In this document: one piece after another, positions 46,793-55,260 of the stretch
Position numbering within the stretch: position 1 is the first letter of the stretch
How the letters are laid out: every line of letters starts with the position of its first letter
Assembly: GCA_019057795.1 (NCBI GenBank)
Contig: JAHLWS010000034.1
Coordinates: 1 to 64,000 of the forward strand
Direction: 5' to 3'
Origin: Promethearchaeota archaeon
Lineage (GTDB): Archaea > Asgardarchaeota > Lokiarchaeia > Sigyniarchaeales > SOKP01
DNA: 64,000 bases
Notes under the pieces: generated by a model
Seen by the model: the letters and a program-made list of their open reading frames with translations, nothing else
What the model was told of the DNA's origin: nothing
The model's database searches: none
Program-made: the position numbers and the translations under genes

Positions 46793-46829
46793 TAATTTGT
46801 CGTAAGATCTGGTTTAAAAATATTTGTTT

Positions 46830-47093
46830 TCAACGCTGTTTATTCATTTCCCGTAAATACTGTTTCATAAAGTACCTTTGGCTCTCACAATACATTAATC
46901 TTTGATTATCATTCAAATGGGTGCATCTTTTTAAGACTGTTTGAATCTCTTCAAGTAATTTAAAATTAGCTCTCTTGGCTCTTTCGGGTAGTTGATTTAA
47001 CTTAACTACAATTTCTATTTCGCTTATCTCTTCCTGAAACAAATCTTTAAGATTGAGAACTGGTTCCGAATCACTTAACCTTGAAATTATCAT
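46830..47093 (-). CDS. Small unrecognised helical protein
   Basis: 87 residues, amphipathic and helical with two cysteines near the end (RCTHLN, YCESQRY). No family is recognised. It faces away from a 215-base gene-free gap that precedes the broken zupT. The start codon is an ATG; no strong site precedes it. Function unknown. Confidence 0.45.
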   Translation of the reverse strand: MIISRLSDSEPVLNLKDLFQEEISEIEIVVKLNQLPERAKRANFKLLEEIQTVLKRCTHLNDNQRLMYCESQRYFMKQYLREMNKQR

Positions 47094-47308
47094 AATTTTA
47101 TCCCTAAGGAACTATGAATATGGTTTATTCTACTTCAACAGATATTCAGATAATAGCTGTGAAATATCCACATATATATAAAAAACAGAATTCTTCTTCT
47201 TTTGAAAGTGAGTGATATGCACGTGTTACCTTTATAAACTTAATAAGCCGACTAATTAGATCTTATCTAAATTTGAGCAAAAAAAGAGATTTTAACAATA
47301 ATGTCAAA

Positions 47309-47748
47309 CTATAATAAAGCTAAGCTTAAAAACATAAAAAACATTCCTGCTATAATTCCGAAAATGGATAGATGTTCGTTTCCAAAGATGCGAGAAGCGG
47401 GTAATAATTCATCTAACGAAATATAGACCATAAATCCACCAACAATTGCTAACATCGCTCCTAATAAAAAATCATTGATAAACGGAAAAAGAATTAAGCC
47501 AAAAACGAGAGCTCCTATTGGTTCACTTATTCCAGAAAAAAACGACCAAAAGAAAGCCTTTTTTCTACTATTCCTTGTTGTAATAATTCTACAAATGAAA
47601 CAAATATCATTACTCCCGCTGAAAAACCCATAATAAGTGAAATAAATTTTGAGCTAGGTTTTTTAACTAAAATCGCAATAAAACTGCCGATCGTTGTTGA
47701 AAGTCCTGCAATTAAAGTCAATCCAAGAGCAAGCACAAAAGTTTCCAT
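47309..47748 (-). pseudogene. Broken ZIP-family metal transporter (ZupT-like) lacking its core
   Basis: The first 61 residues (LTLIAGLSTTIGSFIA ... GFSAGVMIFVSFVELL) are the N-terminal helices of a ZupT-like ZIP transporter. After the EK near residue 63 the frame is lost; in another frame the end continues as KKAFFWSFFSGISEPIGALVFGL ... VGGFMVYISLDELLP to a TAG at 47309. Compared with ZupT the central ~120 residues are missing, including the HNxPEG metal-binding helices. The gene has an internal deletion plus a frameshift and cannot transport. It is still preceded by the intact winged-helix regulator gene. Confidence 0.75.
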
Positions 47749-47760
47749 TTTTAATCAATT

Positions 47761-48405
47761 TTAAAAGTTCTTTTTAATCCAATCTTCAAATTTATTTTTT
47801 CTGAGTTGTTCTGCCCAGAGTACCTTGATATTGGGCTCGTCAGGAAGCAAGTTTTGATTTTTTAAAAGTTCATAAAGTTTCTCGAGTGCTTTTTCGATTA
47901 AAATGCCGTATAGATTAGTTTTTTCTTCGTAATCACTTAGTTTCTTTTTGACTTCTTCCTTGGTATCGTTAATAACTTTTACCCAACTCTCCGCAAATTT
48001 TAAAACGTATTCTTCTATATCGTTTAAGCTTTCCATGGTAAATATTGGAAAAGTTACTATATACTTGTCTTCCTGTAATTTAACTAAATTGTACCATTCT
48101 AAATTTAATAAGTGATTTTTGATTGTTTCTTTAGTCCATTGATAATTTAATTTACATTCGTACTCTTCTTTCGATATTAACAGAGGTTTAGGTGAAAAAT
48201 TAAGATTTTCGTACAATTCCTCGAAAGTTTTTGGGCTTTTAGCAAGTATAATTAGAATTTCTCGTCTTACCTTATTATCCAAAACCCATGGAACTTCTGA
48301 TTCGTCCCAAGGTTGCGTTGTCCCAAAATCAAACCAAGGTTTAATCTCGTCGACGTTAATTTTCCCTCTAAAACGGTAATTCTGGTACTTCGTGTTCTCT
48401 TTCAT
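47761..48405 (-). CDS. Winged-helix transcription regulator
   Basis: 214 residues. Residues ~40-125 form an ArsR-like winged helix (DNKVRREILIILAKSPKTFEELYENL ... TKETIKNHLLNLEWYNLVKLQEDKYIVTFP). The C-terminal part is a coiled helical region (AESWVKVINDTKEEVKKKLSDYEEK). It lies just upstream of the broken zupT on the same strand, so it may once have controlled metal uptake. No clear metal-binding cysteine pair is seen. Confidence 0.75.
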   Translation of the reverse strand: MKENTKYQNYRFRGKINVDEIKPWFDFGTTQPWDESEVPWVLDNKVRREILIILAKSPKTFEELYENLNFSPKPLLISKEEYECKLNYQWTKETIKNHLLNLEWYNLVKLQEDKYIVTFPIFTMESLNDIEEYVLKFAESWVKVINDTKEEVKKKLSDYEEKTNLYGILIEKALEKLYELLKNQNLLPDEPNIKVLWAEQLRKNKFEDWIKKNF

Positions 48406-48459
48406 TCTTTCCTCCTTCCTTCTGACATTAATATTTATCCATCTAAAATTAAATCTTCC

Positions 48460-48978
48460 CTATAATACTTCAAGTATTTCTGGGAGCAAGAGCCATCCTT
48501 TTTTTTCGTGGATAACATTTCCTTGTTCGTCAATAACAAATTGTCCTGGACCTTGTTTCTCCCAACCTTCAAACTCACCGTGTTCAAGTCCTAACTTCGC
48601 TGCTTCTTTCAATTTACTTCTAACTTTTGTTACCGCTCCAGCGGTCATTAATCCTAATCCGTATTCTGCGTATAATTCGTCTTTTGTTGAAGGTATTACA
48701 GGAAAGTCAATTTTATATTTTTCAATAAACTCTTTAGCGACTTTTTCACCAGATTGAGTTACATAAAGCAATTTTGCTCCTTTACTTTTAATTTCAGCGA
48801 CTTTTTCCATTAATATATTCAAATCCAATTGACAAATTGGACATCCAAAGTATCTTGAGAAAATCAAGATAATCTTTTGTTTTCCTATTAATTCTCCTAA
48901 TTCAATTGTTCCAGCATTGTAGGAATCTATTTTGAACAGAGGAGCTTTATCTCCTTCCTTTATTTTGTTTTTACCCAT
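48460..48978 (-). CDS. Peroxiredoxin-like (AhpC/TSA) protein
   Basis: 172 residues. A thioredoxin fold with EGDKAPLFKIDSYNAGTIELGEL and IILIFSRYFGCPICQLDLNIL, giving a CX2C redox site near residue 46, as in Prx-like2/AhpC-TSA proteins. The strand FPVIPSTKDELYAEYGLG and the late GQFVIDEQGNVIHEKKG match the family. It probably reduces peroxides or acts as a thiol oxidoreductase. A GGAG-type site is not clear. It sits between the regulator and the suf genes. Confidence 0.82.
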   Translation of the reverse strand: MGKNKIKEGDKAPLFKIDSYNAGTIELGELIGKQKIILIFSRYFGCPICQLDLNILMEKVAEIKSKGAKLLYVTQSGEKVAKEFIEKYKIDFPVIPSTKDELYAEYGLGLMTAGAVTKVRSKLKEAAKLGLEHGEFEGWEKQGPGQFVIDEQGNVIHEKKGWLLLPEILEVL

Positions 48979-49045
48979 TTTTCATTTTCACTTTTTTTTA
49001 TTTTTTTTAATTTATTAGGTTAGTATTACCTTACATTTGATTTAT

Positions 49046-50017
49046 TTATAATTTTACTTCCTCTTGAAGCATTGCTTCTATAAGAACATCTGTAGCTTCT
49101 TCCTCGGATAAACCCTTAGCCATAAGCTCATCTAACCATTTTTGTGGAAACCTTCCTAAAGAAGCTTCGTGCGAAACGCTTGAAGTTGGGTCAGTAGCTC
49201 TAATGAAAGGCCGGGCTCTACATATTGAACCATGTCCGAGAACAATCTCACTACATTCAACGTGACCGTTACAATAAGGCGCATTTCCTTCTGTAATTCC
49301 GTACATTAAAACTTCCCCTCCATCCTTTGCGGCAGCTTTCATTTTAATAACGCTTCTAGCATTTTCGCCTTCAAGAAAAACTGAATCTCGAATTCTTATA
49401 GAGTCTTTAATATTTTTTCCAAAAGCTTTAATATTTGATCTAATAACGCTATTCTTCATTGCGTAAATGTCAATTAATATTTTAACCCTACCAGGAGTTC
49501 CTTTAGTAAGGTTAAAATTATTTTCGAAGACGCTATTTTCTCCAACATATATATAGGTTACTGGAGCAACTAAAGCCCCACTCTTTTCACCATGGTAATG
49601 AGTTTCACTATATGTAAAGTTACAATTTTTACCTATGTAATAATGACCAAACATTTTATGAATTAACCCGTTTGCGTTTGGAAAACTACAGTGAGCTTGG
49701 ATCTTTACATCTGTATTATCTTCGGCTATAATTCTTGGAAAAATTTCTTGAACTCCGGTCTCCTTATTTATTCCAAAACATAAGTGAATAGGTTCTTCAA
49801 GCTTCGTTCCTTCTTTTATAACTATATCAGCAACTATTCCATTTGTAATTTCGCGCCCCTTTATTATTATACCCTCAACTTGTTCGATCCCTGATATTTT
49901 GTTAAAATCTAATAAGAGTTTGGCGCCTTTGCCGTGACCAGGTAAAAAGTCTCGAATATCTATGTTATAATCTTCAAGACTTTGTAATATATCTTCAGGA
50001 TAATCGCTGTTTTTCAT
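49046..50017 (-). CDS. sufB: SufB/SufD-family Fe-S scaffold
   Basis: 323 residues, short against 400-500 in bacterial SufB. The beta-helix core runs from ~60 to 260 (GAKLLLDFNKISGIEQVEGIIIK ... KNCNFTYSETHYHGEK). The end RATDPTSSVSHEASLGRFPQKWLDELMAKGLSEEEATDVLIEAML carries the family signature around SHEA. Its ATG overlaps the stop of sufC by four bases, so the two are coupled. A minimal SufB-SufC pair without SufE, SufS or SufU alongside is typical of archaea. Confidence 0.85.
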   Translation of the reverse strand: MKNSDYPEDILQSLEDYNIDIRDFLPGHGKGAKLLLDFNKISGIEQVEGIIIKGREITNGIVADIVIKEGTKLEEPIHLCFGINKETGVQEIFPRIIAEDNTDVKIQAHCSFPNANGLIHKMFGHYYIGKNCNFTYSETHYHGEKSGALVAPVTYIYVGENSVFENNFNLTKGTPGRVKILIDIYAMKNSVIRSNIKAFGKNIKDSIRIRDSVFLEGENARSVIKMKAAAKDGGEVLMYGITEGNAPYCNGHVECSEIVLGHGSICRARPFIRATDPTSSVSHEASLGRFPQKWLDELMAKGLSEEEATDVLIEAMLQEEVKL

Positions 50018-50811
50018 GACAAACCCTCTTCTTTAAATATTCTATCAATATAATCGTCATCAAAGCATACTGCTCCATTTTTGAACAAAGTTCTTTTGCA
50101 AAACTCTTTAAGTCCTGCTTTAGCACAATATCTAAGCATTACCTTCGGAAACACATCAGTAATAATATGGTCGCCACGCCATAACAATGTTCCATAATCT
50201 GCTACCATTCCAATGACCTCTCTATGGGTGATTAGTAAAATTGTCATATCTAAATCTTTAATTTTATTAAAGATATTCCAGAAATCTTCTGTAATTATCA
50301 CATCTAAACCAGAATCTGGCTCATCCAGAATAACTAAGCGAGGCTGCATTGCTATTGCTGTTGCTAATTCAATTCTCTTACGTTCTCCTCCACTTAAAGA
50401 ATCATCAATAAAACGATCTAAGTATCTTTCTGGTTCTAAATTAACTGTTTGAAGGACTTCCTTTACTTTCTCTTTAATTTTTGACTTTTCTTTCATGCCC
50501 AATGAGATATATTTTGCGATGGATAACCCTTCGATTCGTGCTGGCTCCTGCCATGCCAATGTAATCCCCAATTTAGCACGTTCTGTAATTGTTTTGCCCG
50601 TAATATCTTGCCCGTCAAAAAGAATCTTTCCACTGGTTAGTTTATAATTCGTTAAGCCCATAATGGCATATGCTAAAGTCGATTTCCCAGAACCGTTTGG
50701 TCCTATGATAGAGTGAATAGATCCTTCCTTTACTCCAAAGGTAACGTTATTAACTATTATTCTTTTATTATCAAACGTAGGGATAGTAATATTCTTTAAT
50801 TCTAGAAGCAT
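50014..50811 (-). CDS. sufC: SufC ATPase, intact copy
   Basis: 265 residues from the ATG at 50811 (MLLELKNITIP), which matches the start of the truncated copy at 51503; the frame is open further upstream to 50910 but that part is not conserved. Walker A is GPNGSGKST, Q-loop WQEPARIEG, signature LSGGERKR, Walker B LVILDEPDSGLD and the His switch is THREV. The C-terminus is Cys-rich (YCAKAGLKEFCKR, AVCFDD). SufC drives Fe-S assembly on SufB. Four-base overlap with sufB. Confidence 0.9.
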   Translation of the reverse strand: MLLELKNITIPTFDNKRIIVNNVTFGVKEGSIHSIIGPNGSGKSTLAYAIMGLTNYKLTSGKILFDGQDITGKTITERAKLGITLAWQEPARIEGLSIAKYISLGMKEKSKIKEKVKEVLQTVNLEPERYLDRFIDDSLSGGERKRIELATAIAMQPRLVILDEPDSGLDVIITEDFWNIFNKIKDLDMTILLITHREVIGMVADYGTLLWRGDHIITDVFPKVMLRYCAKAGLKEFCKRTLFKNGAVCFDDDYIDRIFKEEGLS

Positions 50812-50922
50812 CTTTGTGAATGTTTGAAAATTATTACATATAATAATACTATAATTATTAATAGATTTGTTATAGAAAATTGATTCACTAAGTATTATAG
50901 TTATTATCAATTTAAAAATAAA

Positions 50923-51075
50923 ATGATAAAAAGAAGTGTAAGCATTGGCAAAAAAGGTATAGGATTGGTCGGACCAATCGTAGCCAATGCATTAATTGAT
51001 CAAATATTAGACATTAAAAAGATTGCCTTTTCCTCAAAGATTAAACTTTTCACGGCATATCAGTGGAATTGTTAA
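50923..51075 (+). pseudogene. Fragment of a PAC2 gene
   Basis: A 50-codon frame from ATG 50923. GIGLVGPIVANALIDQILDIKKIAF matches GIGLIGPIVSNALIKQIPDIVEIGF of the intact PAC2 protein at 52123. The N-terminus is shortened and the match ends after ~27 residues, where unrelated sequence (the end of the 51034 ORF on the other strand) begins. It sits divergently from the intact sufC, as the intact PAC2 gene does from the truncated sufC. Confidence 0.85.
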
Positions 51076-51462
51076 GGCAGAACCATCGTTAAATTTAAAA
51101 TGTTTGCCGACAGCAAATTTCTCAAGTTTTTTTTCCCATATAAAATTTTTAGCGCTCTCTGTAATTGTGATGGCTTTTGTCAGCGGATCGCTGTCTTCGC
51201 AGACAATTTTATATAAATCAACCAAGGAACCTGAATTTAAACCAACTTTATCTAACTCTGCTTCGAGATCCGAGGCGTAAGAAAGAAAATTCACCGCCAG
51301 CAAATAACCGCCTGACGTATGGAACACCCTGCCATCATCGCTTTCCACATCTTCGCTAAAAACTAAATAGTTGGTTCCGCTAACATCTCTTCCGCCCAAC
51401 AAAAAGGACATCAAATCGTGATACTCGTTATTGGACTGCACGAAGTAAAGCCAATCTACCAT
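51034..51462 (-). CDS. Orphan ORF of foreign composition inside the suf duplication
   Basis: 142 residues (MVDWLYFVQSNNEYHDLMSFLLGG ...), no family recognised, soluble mixed alpha/beta. By eye it is clearly more GC-rich and uses codons such as GCG, CTG and GGC more than its AT-rich neighbours. A GGAGG site lies 10 bases before the ATG. It occupies the junction between the PAC2 fragment and the truncated sufC, replacing the missing 3' ends of both. I infer recent acquisition. Expressed function is unknown. Confidence 0.6.
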   Translation of the reverse strand: MVDWLYFVQSNNEYHDLMSFLLGGRDVSGTNYLVFSEDVESDDGRVFHTSGGYLLAVNFLSYASDLEAELDKVGLNSGSLVDLYKIVCEDSDPLTKAITITESAKNFIWEKKLEKFAVGKHFKFNDGSALTIPLICREKFNL

Positions 51463-51502
51463 AAATTTTATTCCTCCACTATAATAATAAAAAAATAAGT
51501 AT

Positions 51503-51871
51503 TTAAAGTTTTAAAGCTTCAACGACTTTTTCTCTTATTTTTGATTTGTCTTTCATACCTAAGGAAACATATTTATGGACAGATAAACCGTCGATTCTCG
51601 CGGGTTCTTGCCATGCTAATGTAATTCCAAGCCTTGCTCTTTCAGTTATACTCAGATTAGTAATGTCGATCCCATCGAAAAATATTTTTCCTTTTGACGC
51701 TTTATAATCCCCCAATCCCATAATTGTATATGCTAAAGTCGATTTACCGGAACCGTTTGGTCCCATGATAGCGTGAATCGAACCTTCTTTAATTCCAAAA
51801 GAAACTTCATTTACAATGACGCACTTCTGGTCAAGAGTTGGAATTGTTACTTCCTTAAGTTCTAATAGCAA
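51503..51871 (-). pseudogene. Truncated second copy of sufC
   Basis: 122 residues closely similar to residues 1-120 of the intact SufC: same start (MLLELKEVTIP), Walker A GPNGSGKST, and WQEPARIDGLSVHKYVSLGMKDKSKI. It stops at EALKL, just before the ABC signature, Walker B and His switch, so it cannot hydrolyse ATP normally. The stop comes where the foreign ORF region begins. The upstream 250 bases lead to the divergent intact PAC2 gene. Confidence 0.85.
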
Positions 51872-52122
51872 TTAAAAATCCTCGAAATGTGATTATATTT
51901 ATTATAATCTTATAATTCGTCAAATTTTTAATATTTTATTTAAAAAATGGGAATATCTGTTTTTTTGAAAAGTTAGCTAGTTCAAATCATTAACGATTCA
52001 TAATAGGTTAATTTTAATATTGATCTGTTTATAATTATATAATGTAAGACTTCAAATTGATAATTGAAAAACCAAATTAAAAAAAAAATTAAAATAATAT
52101 TATAATCAAATAGGAGATAAGT

Positions 52123-52917
52123 ATGGTAAAAAAGGAATATATATGCGACAAGGGTAAGAGAAGCGCAATTATTATAGAAGACCTTAGAACTGAAATAAAA
52201 GAAGGGGCTACAATGATTCTGGGGTTTGCAGGGATTGGTCTCATTGGACCAATTGTATCCAACGCGTTAATTAAGCAAATCCCTGATATAGTTGAAATAG
52301 GATTTATCACAAGCGATTATCTCCCTCCTATAAGCGTTTTTTACGAAGGCGTGCTAAAACATCCATTCAGAATCTATTATTCCCCTAAACATAACTTAAT
52401 TGTTGGAGTCTCAGAAGTACCGTTTCAAGTTTCAACAGCTTATAACGACTTATCTAAAACTATAAATCACTGGTTATTATCTGACGATGTAAAAGCTAAG
52501 GAAGTTGTGATTTTCCAAGGGATACCTCAGCGTGGAATTATTGATAAATATCCAATATATTATGCCGCTGAAGCAGATATGGTCGACACTTTGGAGAAAT
52601 ATGGAATTAAGAAAGTAGAGAAGGGCATCATCGTAGGTCCAGAAGCAACCATATTAAACGAAGCTTTATCAAATAAATTAAAAGCGTACGCCTTATTTGC
52701 TCCCGTGTTAGAAATACCAACACCAGAAGCTGGCGCAGCAATACTAGAGGTGTTAAATGAAATTTATGGTTTAAACATAGAAACATCCAAATTAATTGAG
52801 GAAGGGAAAGAGATTAAAGCAAAAATGCTCGAGCTAGCTGAAAAAGCGCAACAATACCAAAAACAACAACAATTACCGGAATACCCTAAAGAAGGATACA
52901 ATCGATACTTTCAATAA
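52123..52917 (+). CDS. PAC2 family protein (proteasome assembly chaperone-like), copy 2
   Basis: 264 residues. ATMILGFAGIGLIGPIVSNALIKQI near residue 32, VEIGFITSDYLPP, GVSEVPFQV, VVIFQGIPQRG and GIIVGPEATILNEALS near 178 match PAC2, with a coiled tail ending in Gln repeats (QQYQKQQQLPEYP). An AGGAGA site lies just before the ATG. It is the intact copy of the fragment at 50923 and only distantly related to the PAC2 gene at 13410. Role in archaea unsettled. Confidence 0.88.
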   Translation: MVKKEYICDKGKRSAIIIEDLRTEIKEGATMILGFAGIGLIGPIVSNALIKQIPDIVEIGFITSDYLPPISVFYEGVLKHPFRIYYSPKHNLIVGVSEVPFQVSTAYNDLSKTINHWLLSDDVKAKEVVIFQGIPQRGIIDKYPIYYAAEADMVDTLEKYGIKKVEKGIIVGPEATILNEALSNKLKAYALFAPVLEIPTPEAGAAILEVLNEIYGLNIETSKLIEEGKEIKAKMLELAEKAQQYQKQQQLPEYPKEGYNRYFQ

Positions 52918-53082
52918 AAAAAAAATGTAAATCTAATTTTGTTATTAATCAAATTTTTTCTACTATTTTTATTAGGTATCGTGTTAAAGTTAGGTAATAA
53001 TAATTTATAAAAACTAATTTTATTATTCTTGGACAATTTTTCTTAGTGATTCAACAGTAACAGTAATAAGAGGTAAATTTTC

Positions 53083-53538
53083 ATTAAGGAAAAATTCATT
53101 CCGGTTCAAATTGATCAAGAACTTTGTTTAAGGTGTGAACGGTGCCTACACGCTTGCAGAGCTAACGCTATTTATTTCGAACATGGAATACGAAAAGTTG
53201 ATTATACTAAATGCAAAGGATGCTTATCATGTGTTCAAGTCTGTCCGAGAAATGCAATAGAGGTTACATCCATTACTCATCCAGACCAAATCGTTAGCAT
53301 AAAAATTGACCACGAAAAGTGTACGATGTGCGAACAATGCCTTGCTGAGAACGGCAATTTCTGCCCTCAAAACTTATTTTATAAAGATATTGTAAAGAAG
53401 GTTGGCAGAGAAGAATTAGGTATTAGATTTAAGTTTACGGAAATTGCAAAATGCCAAGGTTGTTTTAAATGCGAATTGTCTTGTCCTGAAGGGGCTATCA
53501 AACCCATTAAATACGAATTCCAACAATTTGTATCGTAA
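53083..53538 (+). CDS. Polyferredoxin with four Cys clusters, ATT start
   Basis: 151 residues. Cluster groups: CLRCERCLHAC (near 15), CKGCLSCVQVCP (near 45), CTMCEQC...C (near 82) and CQGCFKCELSCP (near 125). The second and fourth are canonical 4Fe-4S motifs. There is no ATG, GTG or TTG before the first cluster: an in-frame TAA lies at 53074-53076, and ATT at 53083 (or 53077) behind GAGG at 53070-53073 is the only start. A later ATG at 53326 would drop half the clusters. It converges on the AfpA gene, four bases apart. Confidence 0.82.
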   Translation: MKEKFIPVQIDQELCLRCERCLHACRANAIYFEHGIRKVDYTKCKGCLSCVQVCPRNAIEVTSITHPDQIVSIKIDHEKCTMCEQCLAENGNFCPQNLFYKDIVKKVGREELGIRFKFTEIAKCQGCFKCELSCPEGAIKPIKYEFQQFVS

Positions 53539-53542
53539 CCTT

Positions 53543-54097
53543 TTACGCTTTTTCTTTAATTTTTTGAATGATAAGAATATTAATTTCGGAAAAATCAGAA
53601 ATTACTACAGTACCTTCCATGTTCTTTAATTTTTTAATGTTCTCTAGTTCAATATCTCTGATTTTCAGCACTAATGGCGTTCCATCGGGCCGAGAAGTAA
53701 CAATTGGCTCAGCATCTTGATCTGAAGGAAAAATGTAAACTATTTGGCCTCCTTTAATAGCTTGAGCCACGCAGTTAGTAATTAGAGTGTCTGCTATCCC
53801 GCATGCAATTTTAGCGATAGTATTTGCAGAAACTGGAGCAACTAAAAATAAATCGTACTTGCCAAGCTGTAAGGGTCCCGCATAAAATGGGATATTTGGG
53901 GTTTTTTCTACTTTAACCTTTTCAACTGCTTTAGTTAGAGCTAACCACATTTTATACCACTTGACAACCGCCGCACCTTCCTTTGATAAAATTACAGTTA
54001 TATCAATATCATGATTATTTTGCAAATCAACCATTAAATCAATTAACTCTTGAAGTATATAACCCGTGCCAGTTATACCCCATATTAACTTAAACAA
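53543..54097 (-). CDS. afpA: Archaeoflavoprotein AfpA-like flavoprotein
   Basis: 184 residues. LIWGITGTGYILQELIDLM at the start, ILSKEGAAVVKWYKMW, VEKTPNIPFYAGPLQLGKYDLFLVAPVSANTIAKIACGIADTLITN and the late IRDIELENIKKLKNMEG match AfpA and related flavoproteins such as dihydromethanopterin reductase (PF02441 fold). They bind FMN and, in Archaeoglobus, receive electrons from ferredoxin. The adjacent convergent polyferredoxin is a plausible partner. The acceptor is unknown. Confidence 0.8.
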   Translation of the reverse strand: MFKLIWGITGTGYILQELIDLMVDLQNNHDIDITVILSKEGAAVVKWYKMWLALTKAVEKVKVEKTPNIPFYAGPLQLGKYDLFLVAPVSANTIAKIACGIADTLITNCVAQAIKGGQIVYIFPSDQDAEPIVTSRPDGTPLVLKIRDIELENIKKLKNMEGTVVISDFSEINILIIQKIKEKA

Positions 54098-54321
54098 TTA
54101 ACTTTCATCTCTTTCAAAACTAAATTTCAAATAAAAATTTGATTAATTTAAATAATTAAATACTTTTGATATTTGTTAGGTAAATTTTCAGCTCATTGAA
54201 ATATATTTAGATTCTAATAAAAATTGGTCTACTCTTTTTTTAAATTGTATATAAAATTATTAAAAATATTAAAATAGATACTTAAAATAATTTTAAACGC
54301 ATTAAAATAAGGGGTAATTCT

Positions 54322-55260
54322 ATGGAATACGCAATTGAGACTTCCAATTTAAAAAAATATTTTGGCGATATCCACGCCGTTGATGGAATTGATTTAAAAA
54401 TTCCAAAAGGGTACTTATATGGCGTACTTGGGCCAAATGGTGCTGGAAAGTCGACGATAATTCGAATATTATCTGCAATTCTTTACCCAACGGACGGAGA
54501 GGCTACGGTTTTAGGATTTAATCTAAGAAAAGAAGCAAGTGAGATAAAAAAAAGAATTGGTGTATGTCCGCAAGAACTAGTAATTTATCCTCGTTTAACA
54601 GCAAGAGAAAATATTCATCTTATTGCTCAAATGCATGGTATTATTAAAAAAGATTATAAAGAACGCACTGATGATTTACTTGGAAGGATGAATCTATTGG
54701 ATCGAGCTGATTCTTTATCCAAGACTTATTCGGGTGGAATGAAACGAAGATTAAATGTATTAATGGCTGTAATTCACGAACCAGAGTTACTTTTTTTTGA
54801 TGAACCTACAGCTGGTTTGGATCCGCAATCACGACGAGTTGTATGGGATTTCATTAAAGAGTTCCAAGAAAGAGATTGCACAATAATCTTAACAACCCAT
54901 AACATGGAGGAGGCTGATGATCTCTCAGATGAACTGCTTATAATTGACTATGGAAAAATCATTGCCCAAGGCACCCCAAGTGAATTAAAAGGAAAGCTAG
55001 GGGAGGGAGATATAATAGAGTTCAAGGTTAGAGATCCAAAAAATAGAAATGAGATAATTGAACGAGCAAAATCACTAAGTTTTGTACGCTGGGGAAAAAA
55101 ACTGGGTAAACATCGAATAGTTATAAACGCTCTTGATGGTTTAAGACGCATCTCTGATATTATGGACGTTGTTAAAGTTGAAATGGAGGATATATCTGTT
55201 CGTACAAATACTTTAGAAGATATTTTTATTGATTTAACAGGTAGGAGGTTGAGGGATTAA
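54322..55260 (+). CDS. ABC-2 type transporter ATP-binding protein
   Basis: 312 residues. Walker A GPNGAGKST, Q-loop in GVCPQELVIYP, signature YSGGMKRRL, Walker B LLFFDEPTAGLDPQ and His switch TTHNMEEAD. A C-terminal ~80-residue extension (EFKVRDPKNRNEIIERAK...) is of the DrrA/NodI exporter type. The last base of its stop is the first base of the permease ATG. The exported substrate is unknown. A GGGGTAA lies before the ATG. Confidence 0.9.
   Translation: MEYAIETSNLKKYFGDIHAVDGIDLKIPKGYLYGVLGPNGAGKSTIIRILSAILYPTDGEATVLGFNLRKEASEIKKRIGVCPQELVIYPRLTARENIHLIAQMHGIIKKDYKERTDDLLGRMNLLDRADSLSKTYSGGMKRRLNVLMAVIHEPELLFFDEPTAGLDPQSRRVVWDFIKEFQERDCTIILTTHNMEEADDLSDELLIIDYGKIIAQGTPSELKGKLGEGDIIEFKVRDPKNRNEIIERAKSLSFVRWGKKLGKHRIVINALDGLRRISDIMDVVKVEMEDISVRTNTLEDIFIDLTGRRLRD

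Noticed and set aside
48392..48757. 121-codon plus-strand frame, Ser/Pro-rich
   Set aside because: It is the complement of the peroxiredoxin-like gene, whose motifs are clear.
50812..50910. 33-residue N-terminal extension of SufC
   Set aside because: The truncated copy starts at the equivalent of 50811, and the extension is non-conserved AT-rich sequence.
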